DNA from: Acidobacteria bacterium UBA2994
GTDB lineage: Bacteria > Acidobacteriota > Vicinamibacteria > Vicinamibacterales > UBA8438
Length of the DNA: 10,392 nt
NCBI GenBank assembly: GCA_002346545.1
Contig: DEAA01000019.1
Coordinates: 1 to 10,392 of the forward strand
Direction of reading: 5' to 3'
In this document: in pieces, positions 1 through 5,391 of the stretch
Layout of the letters: each line of letters begins with the position of its first letter
Position numbering within the stretch: the first letter of the stretch is position 1
Position numbers and translations under genes: made by a program
The notes under the pieces: generated by a model
The model's database searches: none
What the model was told of the DNA's origin: nothing
What the model saw: the letters and a program-made list of their open reading frames with translations, nothing else

Positions 1-1551
1 TGGGGCTACAGCCCGCTGGACCAGATCACGACCGAGAATATCGATGGGCTCGTGCCGGTGTGGACGCTGTCGACCGGAGTGACTTCGGGGCACCAGTCGC
101 CGCCGATTGTCAATGATGGGGTGATGTTTGTGACCACTCCAGAAGACCAGGTCATCGCGATCGATGCGCGAGAGGGAGACGTCCTGTGGCGCTACCGTCG
201 GTCGCTGCCCGACGACGCGATTCGGTCGCACTGGACCAATCGGGGCGTAGGCCTCCACGGCGACCTTGTGTACTACACCACCCACGACGCCTTCGTTGTT
301 GCGCTCGAGGCCCGCACCGGCCAGGTGGCGTGGGAAACCTCGGTGGCGGATTACACCCGCGGCTACTACATGACGATGGCACCGCTCGTGGCCAATGGCA
401 AAGTGCTGGTGGGTGCGTCTGGCGGCGAGCGCGGGATCAGAGGGTTTGTCGCCGCCTATGACGCGGCCACCGGCGACGAGGTTTGGCGCTCACACACCGT
501 GCCGGGACCAGGCGAACCGGGCAACGACAGCTGGCCCGGAGATACCTGGGAGCGGGGTGGGGCTTCGATCTGGATCACCGGGTCGTTCGATCCCGAGCTC
601 AATTTGACCTACTGGGGTACCGGGAACCCAGGGCCCTGGATCGGCGACCAGCGGCCGGGAGACAACCTCTACACGAACTCCGTGGTGGCCATGGACGCCG
701 ATACCGGCGAGATCAAGGCGCACCACCAGTACCACTGGAATGGGTCCTGGGACTGGGACGAGGTGTCGGCGCCACTGCTGATCGACGTGCCGCGTGCCGG
801 TCGGACGATCAAATCGCTGGTCCATCCGGCGAGGAACGGCTATCTCTGGCTCTTGGAGCGAGAGGCGAATGCGATCAACTTCATCGACGCAGAGGCTTAC
901 GTTGACCAGAACGTCTTCACCTCGATAGACCCGCAGACCGGTCGGCCCGAGTACGACCAGGAGCGAAAGCCGGGAACCAACAAGCCCGCCACGTTCTGTC
1001 CGTCGTTGTGGGGCGGCAAGGACTGGCCGCCGGCAGCCTACAGCCCGCTGACTGGCTACCTGTATGTGCCCGCCAACGAGAACCTCTGTTCCACGATCGT
1101 CGGCCGGGAAGTGGAGTATCGGCCTGGCGCCGGCTACACGGGGGCCTCGTCGCAGGTCTTCGTGGTCGACGATGCCCCCCATCTGGGTGAGATCCAGGCC
1201 TGGGACCTCTCGACGGGCGAGGAAGTGTGGACCCACGAGTTCCCCGAATCGCAGAATTGGGGTCCGATCCTTGCCACCGGCGGCGGACTGATCTTCGCGG
1301 GGGGGACCCACGACCGCTATTTCCGTGCCTTCGATGCGGAGACCGGCGATGTGTTGTGGGAGCAGCGCACCAATTCGGGCGTGACCGGCGTGCCCTCGTC
1401 CTACGAGATCGACGGTGTGCAGTACATCGCGGTGCAGTCCGGCTGGGGTGTCGATGCTGCGGGAATGCAGCGGGCCGTCAACGTGCACCTCGAGCGGGAC
1501 ATCCTCGTTCCCCAGGGGGGCGTGATCTGGGTGTTCGCGCTCAAGCAGTAG
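1..1551 (+). CDS. PQQ-dependent alcohol dehydrogenase (methanol/ethanol dehydrogenase type), 5' end missing
   Basis: This is the C-terminal ~516 codons of a periplasmic quinoprotein that oxidises alcohols with pyrroloquinoline quinone and passes electrons to a cytochrome. The frame is open from base 1 (WGYSPLDQITTEN...), so the GTG at 52 is internal and the signal peptide lies outside the window. Several PQQ propeller blades are visible through AxDAxTGxxxW-type motifs, although one (AMDADTGEIKA, near 682-714) lacks its Trp. Expected active-site residues are present: the metal-ligand Glu in GGERGIRG (codon 427-429), the metal-ligand Asn in GTGNPGPW (625-627) and the catalytic Asp in SWDWDE (751-753). 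A second Asp two residues later (757-759) matches the lanthanide-dependent type. The vicinal Cys pair common in the family is absent: the equivalent segment reads SHWTNRG (226-246). The protein ends GVIWVFALKQ with no C-terminal cytochrome c domain, so it is a plain quinoprotein and not a quinohemoprotein. The true substrate cannot be read from the sequence. Confidence 0.95.
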   Translation, partial: WGYSPLDQITTENIDGLVPVWTLSTGVTSGHQSPPIVNDGVMFVTTPEDQVIAIDAREGDVLWRYRRSLPDDAIRSHWTNRGVGLHGDLVYYTTHDAFVVALEARTGQVAWETSVADYTRGYYMTMAPLVANGKVLVGASGGERGIRGFVAAYDAATGDEVWRSHTVPGPGEPGNDSWPGDTWERGGASIWITGSFDPELNLTYWGTGNPGPWIGDQRPGDNLYTNSVVAMDADTGEIKAHHQYHWNGSWDWDEVSAPLLIDVPRAGRTIKSLVHPARNGYLWLLEREANAINFIDAEAYVDQNVFTSIDPQTGRPEYDQERKPGTNKPATFCPSLWGGKDWPPAAYSPLTGYLYVPANENLCSTIVGREVEYRPGAGYTGASSQVFVVDDAPHLGEIQAWDLSTGEEVWTHEFPESQNWGPILATGGGLIFAGGTHDRYFRAFDAETGDVLWEQRTNSGVTGVPSSYEIDGVQYIAVQSGWGVDAAGMQRAVNVHLERDILVPQGGVIWVFALKQ

Positions 1552-1558
1552 TGGCGAG

Positions 1559-1578
1559 CGGGGCTGCGGGTGGCCCCG
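1559..1578. terminator. GC-rich hairpin between convergent genes, possible terminator
   Basis: CGGGGC (1559-1564) and GCCCCG (1573-1578) form a six-pair all-GC stem with an 8-nt loop, just after the stop of the quinoprotein gene and seven bases before the stop of the convergent DUF2164 gene. The position suits a bidirectional terminator. There is no T-run on either strand, so it is not a classical intrinsic terminator; the call rests on position and stem only. Confidence 0.4.
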
Positions 1579-1584
1579 CCCCCG

Positions 1585-1833
1585 TCAGTCGTCCCAGTAC
1601 ACGAACTCCGGTTCGTGACACGACCCTTCCAGGTCGGCCACTCGGTTCGTGAAGTAGGCCTGGGCGTCCGAGATCGCCTGGTTGTAGACCACTGGACCGA
1701 CCTCCTTCAGCAGATAGTCCAGGAGGAGCTTCGCCTTCAGGTCTCCGATGTCCTGATCCAGTTCCTCGCGGACGTAGCGCTTGAGCGAAGCCATTGTCTG
1801 GGCCTCGGCCTCGGTCGTTAGCGTAATGGCCAT
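1585..1833 (-). CDS. DUF2164 family small protein
   Basis: This 82-residue protein has the look of the DUF2164 family (about 80 residues, no established function): an N-terminal MAITLTTEAEAQ, then a charged helical segment (SLKRYVREELDQDIGDLKAK) followed by LLDYLLKEVGPVVYNQAISDAQAYF. The 'GPxxYNQAIxDA' stretch is the most recognisable part. No signal peptide or membrane segment is visible, so it is predicted to be cytosolic, unlike the other products of this gene run. The ATG lies only 3 bp after the TAG stop of the upstream cytochrome-like gene and has no strong Shine-Dalgarno, which suggests translational coupling in one transcript. The C-terminal tail (SCHEPEFVYWDD) is acidic and aromatic. 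A function linked to its neighbours is unknown. Confidence 0.8.
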   Translation of the reverse strand: MAITLTTEAEAQTMASLKRYVREELDQDIGDLKAKLLLDYLLKEVGPVVYNQAISDAQAYFTNRVADLEGSCHEPEFVYWDD

Positions 1834-1836
1834 CGT

Positions 1837-3951
1837 CTACTTCGCCAGGGGATGGGGCCGGATCTGGAACTTCACATTCTTTTGGAGCGTGCCTTGTCCT
1901 CCCTCCAGATGCCAGGCCGCGTAGTTGGAGTAGCTCGACCAGAGCCCCTTGCCCTTCCAGCCGGCCTCGGGGTCGTCGATCCGACCGTTCGATGACCTGG
2001 AGAAGAAGCCCATCGGGTAGGGCACGCGAAGGGTGACGAACTGTTCCGTTCCTGGAATGAACACCTCGAGCGAATCCGTGTTCACGACACCGTAGAGCGG
2101 CACGTCGTGTCCCAGCCCGAGGACGTCATGATGATCCACCTGGGTCAGGTAGCTCTCGTCGGAGTTGATCGGGAACGGGGTGTTGTCGAACGTGGGTTTG
2201 GGCATCCGATGGAAGGTCCATCCCTCTGGACAAGCCTGTCCAGAGGGATTGGGGGCGGTCGACGCACAAAGGTTCCGGTCGAACGACGCGAAGTGTCCAC
2301 TGCCTCGCCAGTCCTGCCAGGCCACTCCTTCACCGTCGAAATGGAGTCCGCCGCTGCCATAGGCGGGCGGACCGGTGATTGACGGCGGAGGCAGGTAGAC
2401 CTCGGCCGTGCAGGAGCGGGGTGAGTCGTCGCCCAGTTCGATGCGCACCAACTGGTTGTCGGTCGGCCGATTCCCAGAGCACCAGATCGACCCGTCGGTT
2501 GGGTCGACCGCCGGCGAATAGCAGTTGAAGGCGATCCGGTGATCTCGGCCGGTGGTCGGCGTCTCGTCGGGCTCGGTCCAGCCTGGAGTGGCCGCGCCGT
2601 CGCCGTCGAGATCGAGCACGCCTGGGCACCAGGCCTGCGACGACTCGGCATCGGCGGTGTCGTCCCACACCTCCATATCGATCCAGCCGATCCCACTGTT
2701 GAACCCGTAGAAGATGTCGTCGTCCTCACTGATCATGTTGTGGTCGGCCGAGAAGCAGGTGTCGACCTCGGAGAACGCCTCGCTATCGGGGTCGTACATG
2801 AACACCTGTCGGCTCCCCTGTCGCAGCGGGTAGTTGGCGGCGTAGGGGTTCGCCTCGTCGGTACAGAAGTCTGGCTGGGCGTCTGGCGCGCGGATACGGC
2901 CGGTCAGCCAGACCCGACCTTTGCCATCCATGGCCACGCTCCGCGGGTCGGCCTGCCGCGCCCAGACCGGGTCGTCGCCCCAGTAGGGAGAGGTCGGCGT
3001 GTCTCCCTGGATCTCGGGACTGGAGGACGGGATGGGAATGTTGAACGCCCGGTGTTCCACCGGGTCGAGCACCGCGAGGATGTCGCTGGGTTGCACGACC
3101 CCGTAGACGAGCCCGTTCGCATTGACCGTGGCGTCTCGCACATCCGAAGCGGCGCTGTCGGTGCGGCCGTCGGTCTCGGTGCCCCAGTCCCACAAGGTGA
3201 CCACCACGTTCCGCTCGATGCCCTGGGGCCGCGGTGGGATCTGGGCAGGGGTCTCGCCGGCTGCGATCCTGTCGGTCCAATCTGCCCACATCGCTCGCTG
3301 GTCTCCAAGGCGGCCATACATGCCAGCCATGGCTGGGCCCATGGGGCCCATCGCCACTCGACGATCCCAGGCCTCGAGATGCGAGTCCGATCCGGCCAGG
3401 ATGTCGCCCGGAATTATGCGGGTGGCCCTGTTGCCGACCTGATGGCAGTTCAAGCAGCCGGTCACCTGGCTGCCAAGGGCCTGCTTGGAATGTTCGCCTT
3501 CAGGCAGGTCCATCATCGAAAGCCACCAGGCCGCCGGATAGACCTCAGCCGCGGCGGCGGCGTCTGGCGCGACGACGCCTTCGAGGTCGAGATGCTCGCC
3601 TGGGGCGGCCGACGCCCGGGGAGAGTCGACCAGGCCGTAGCCGCGGACCCACACGTTGTAGGTCGCGGCCGGGAGGTCCGGGAGCACGTAGCGGCCATCA
3701 TCGTCGGTCGCTACGATCCGAATGAACCCGGTCGGGAGGTCGGTGGTCTCGGCGATAACCCAGACGCCGGCTTCTGGTCCCTCGGCGCTGGTTACTACGC
3801 CGCCGATGTCGTCGCTGTCGAGCTCGACGCTCGCATCTGGGTCACTGTCGGCTCCCGTGGGTGCTCCACCAGCGCCCCCACAACTCGACATTACCCCTAG
3901 CAATGCCGCGAGACTGGCGGCGACGCCGATTCCGCGCAATTGATTGCTCAT
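1837..3951 (-). CDS. Monoheme lipoprotein-like protein with carboxypeptidase-regulatory-like domain and probable beta-propeller
   Basis: This 704-residue exported protein begins with a hydrophobic signal and a candidate, non-ideal lipobox (GVMSSC, Cys24). It continues with a Gly/Asp/Ser-rich linker and a carboxypeptidase-regulatory-like beta-sandwich (about 49-128; DIGGVVTSAEGPEAGVWV, DDDGRYVLPDLPAATYNVWV). A single c-type heme site follows (CLNCH, 166-170), then a Met-rich stretch (MGPMGPAMAGM, 201-211) that could supply an axial Met. Residues ~245-690 carry repeated propeller-like units (DGKGRVWLTG, DPTDGSIWCSG, DGEGVAWQDW) resembling Vgb/virginiamycin B lyase-type propellers. Eight further Cys (363, 399, 442, 477, 491, 514, 562, 574) fit disulfides in an oxidising compartment. 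The ATG has GGAG (3957-3960) five to six bases upstream. A 108-bp gap separates it from the DUF1552 gene and 3 bp from the DUF2164 gene. Electron transfer or substrate binding outside the membrane is inferred; no enzyme activity can be assigned. Confidence 0.8.
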   Translation of the reverse strand: MSNQLRGIGVAASLAALLGVMSSCGGAGGAPTGADSDPDASVELDSDDIGGVVTSAEGPEAGVWVIAETTDLPTGFIRIVATDDDGRYVLPDLPAATYNVWVRGYGLVDSPRASAAPGEHLDLEGVVAPDAAAAAEVYPAAWWLSMMDLPEGEHSKQALGSQVTGCLNCHQVGNRATRIIPGDILAGSDSHLEAWDRRVAMGPMGPAMAGMYGRLGDQRAMWADWTDRIAAGETPAQIPPRPQGIERNVVVTLWDWGTETDGRTDSAASDVRDATVNANGLVYGVVQPSDILAVLDPVEHRAFNIPIPSSSPEIQGDTPTSPYWGDDPVWARQADPRSVAMDGKGRVWLTGRIRAPDAQPDFCTDEANPYAANYPLRQGSRQVFMYDPDSEAFSEVDTCFSADHNMISEDDDIFYGFNSGIGWIDMEVWDDTADAESSQAWCPGVLDLDGDGAATPGWTEPDETPTTGRDHRIAFNCYSPAVDPTDGSIWCSGNRPTDNQLVRIELGDDSPRSCTAEVYLPPPSITGPPAYGSGGLHFDGEGVAWQDWRGSGHFASFDRNLCASTAPNPSGQACPEGWTFHRMPKPTFDNTPFPINSDESYLTQVDHHDVLGLGHDVPLYGVVNTDSLEVFIPGTEQFVTLRVPYPMGFFSRSSNGRIDDPEAGWKGKGLWSSYSNYAAWHLEGGQGTLQKNVKFQIRPHPLAK
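2220..2249. repeat. Perfect 13-bp inverted repeat with 4-nt loop inside a coding region
   Basis: ATCCCTCTGGACA (2220-2232) is followed by AGCC (2233-2236) and the exact reverse complement TGTCCAGAGGGAT (2237-2249). All 13 pairs match; the next pair outward (2219 C, 2250 T) does not. It sits inside the monoheme protein gene and encodes NPSGQACPEGW (residues 568-578), with Ala573 in the loop and Cys574 beside it. The reading frame is intact through it. The mRNA would form a long stable hairpin here. Confidence 0.9.
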
Positions 3952-4059
3952 GGTGTCTCCGTCCTCGGGAGCCTGCTGATCTTTCGTGTCGGCACAGGAT
4001 ACGCGATCGCACCGAACGCCCGTACATGAGAAGGGCCCGAGGCCGAAGCGCCGGCAGCG

Positions 4060-5391
4060 TTATACGCTCAACAGCTCGAGCTTGCCGGTGCTGTCGCTGA
4101 ACTTCTCCACCGGAACCCCCATCTTGTCGAGGAGGGTGAGGTGCAGGTTTGTGACCGGTGTTCCCTGCTCATAAGTCCGGTGACCGACGGGGCTGAGCTG
4201 ACCAGATCCGCCGCCGACGAGCACCAACGGGAGGCCGCGGTTGTCGTGCCGGTTGCTGTCTGACATGCCCGCGCCGTAGAGCATGATCATGTTGTCGAGG
4301 AGCGTGCCGTCGCCGTCTGGTGTCGTTCGCGCCTTTCGCAAGAAGTCGGCGAAGAGCGAGAGGTGGAACTCGTTGATCTTCGCTACCTTTTCGTAGAGCA
4401 CGGGGTCGTTCCGGTGGTGCGAGGTCGGGTGGTGCGAGTCCGGCACGCCGATCTCGGGATAGGTCCGCCCGCTGATCTCGCGTGCCATCATGCAGGTGGT
4501 CACGCGGGTGAGATCGGTCTGATACGCCAGCAGCAGCAGGTCGAACATGATCGCGGCGTGCTCGGCGTAGGTGGGGGGAATGCCGGGCGGCTGGTCGACC
4601 TCAGGCAGCTCACGACCGCTCTGCTTTTCCGCCTTCTGGATCCGGCGCTCGATGTCCCGCACGGCGTCGAGGTACTCGTTGACCCGCAGCCGGTCGTTCG
4701 GTCCTAAGCCGCGCTCGATCGCCGTGATCTTCTCGCTGACCGAGTCGAGGATGCTCTGGTCCTTCTGCATTCGCGCCAGGCGAGCGTCGGTATCGGTCGA
4801 GCCGCTGTCGCCGAAGAGTTGCTCGAACACCGTCCGCGGGTTGTTCTCGCCCAGCAGCGGCGTTGTATCGTTTCGCCACGAAATGGTGTTGGTGTAGGTA
4901 CAGCTGAAGCCCACGTCACAGGAGCCAGAGACGTCCCGGCTGTCGAGCGCCACCTCCAGCGAGCCGAGCTGGGTGTGCTGCGAGAACTCGCGCGCCAGCA
5001 GCTGGTCGACCGACACAGCGGCTCGCAGGTTCGACTCGGTCCGGGCCGGGGTCACACCTGTCAGGAAACGGGTGGCCGCGCTGGCGTGGACGCCAGCGTT
5101 GCTGGAAACGGCGTTGAGTCCGGTCAGTACCGATATCTGGTCCTTGAACTCACCGAGACCACTGAGGAGCCGCGTCAGCTCGAAGTCCCGACCGTCTGTC
5201 GCTGGAGTCCAGTGCCGCATTGCCATGCCGTTGGGTACGTAGACCACCCCGAAGCGTCGCACCGGTTGCGCCGCGCTGTTTCGGATCGCGGCGAAAGCCG
5301 GCACCATGCCGTCGAGTAACGGGAGCGCGAGACTGGCGCCAAGGCCGCGGAGCACGGTACGTCTGGGAAGAGCTTTTTTGGTGATAATCAT
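4060..5391 (-). CDS. DUF1552 domain-containing protein, Tat-exported
   Basis: This 443-residue protein belongs to the DUF1552 family (PF07586), which is regularly encoded beside DUF1592 cytochromes and has no proven activity. It starts with a twin-arginine signal (LPRRTVLRG, Arg10-Arg11, then a hydrophobic stretch ending PAFAA near residue 35), implying export of a folded, possibly cofactor-containing protein. Family-typical segments are visible: RFGVVYVPNGMAMRHWTP (46-63), the His-rich DSHHPTSHHRNDP (318-330), the phosphatase/sulfatase-like LYGAGMSDSNRHDNRGLPLV (371-390) with GGGSG following, and the C-terminal NLHLTLLDKMGVPVEKFSD (415-433). The Asp/His-rich motifs could bind metal, which is inference. 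Its ATG overlaps the TGA of the DUF1592 gene by four bases (ATGA, 5388-5391), with GGAG at 5401-5404, so the two are almost certainly co-translated. It ends TAA. Length is normal for the family and no damage is seen. Confidence 0.93.
   Translation of the reverse strand: MIITKKALPRRTVLRGLGASLALPLLDGMVPAFAAIRNSAAQPVRRFGVVYVPNGMAMRHWTPATDGRDFELTRLLSGLGEFKDQISVLTGLNAVSSNAGVHASAATRFLTGVTPARTESNLRAAVSVDQLLAREFSQHTQLGSLEVALDSRDVSGSCDVGFSCTYTNTISWRNDTTPLLGENNPRTVFEQLFGDSGSTDTDARLARMQKDQSILDSVSEKITAIERGLGPNDRLRVNEYLDAVRDIERRIQKAEKQSGRELPEVDQPPGIPPTYAEHAAIMFDLLLLAYQTDLTRVTTCMMAREISGRTYPEIGVPDSHHPTSHHRNDPVLYEKVAKINEFHLSLFADFLRKARTTPDGDGTLLDNMIMLYGAGMSDSNRHDNRGLPLVLVGGGSGQLSPVGHRTYEQGTPVTNLHLTLLDKMGVPVEKFSDSTGKLELLSV

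Noticed and set aside
490..1488. 332-codon open frame on the minus strand opposite the quinoprotein gene
   Set aside because: It has Arg/Gly/Val-rich composition with no recognisable domain and lies wholly within a certain gene; long antisense frames are expected at this GC content.
52..1551. GTG at 52 as the start of the quinoprotein gene
   Set aside because: The frame is open and family-like from base 1 (WGYSPLDQITTEN...), so the gene begins upstream of the window.
2539..3900. 453-codon open frame on the plus strand opposite the monoheme protein gene
   Set aside because: No domain, signal peptide or ribosome site is seen; the opposite frame carries lipobox-like, CxxCH and propeller-like motifs and is the real gene.
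3952..4059. Possible promoter or terminator in the 108-bp gap before the monoheme protein gene
   Set aside because: A TATCCT-like -10 has no matching -35, and only a four-pair GCCG/CGGC stem is present; too weak to call.
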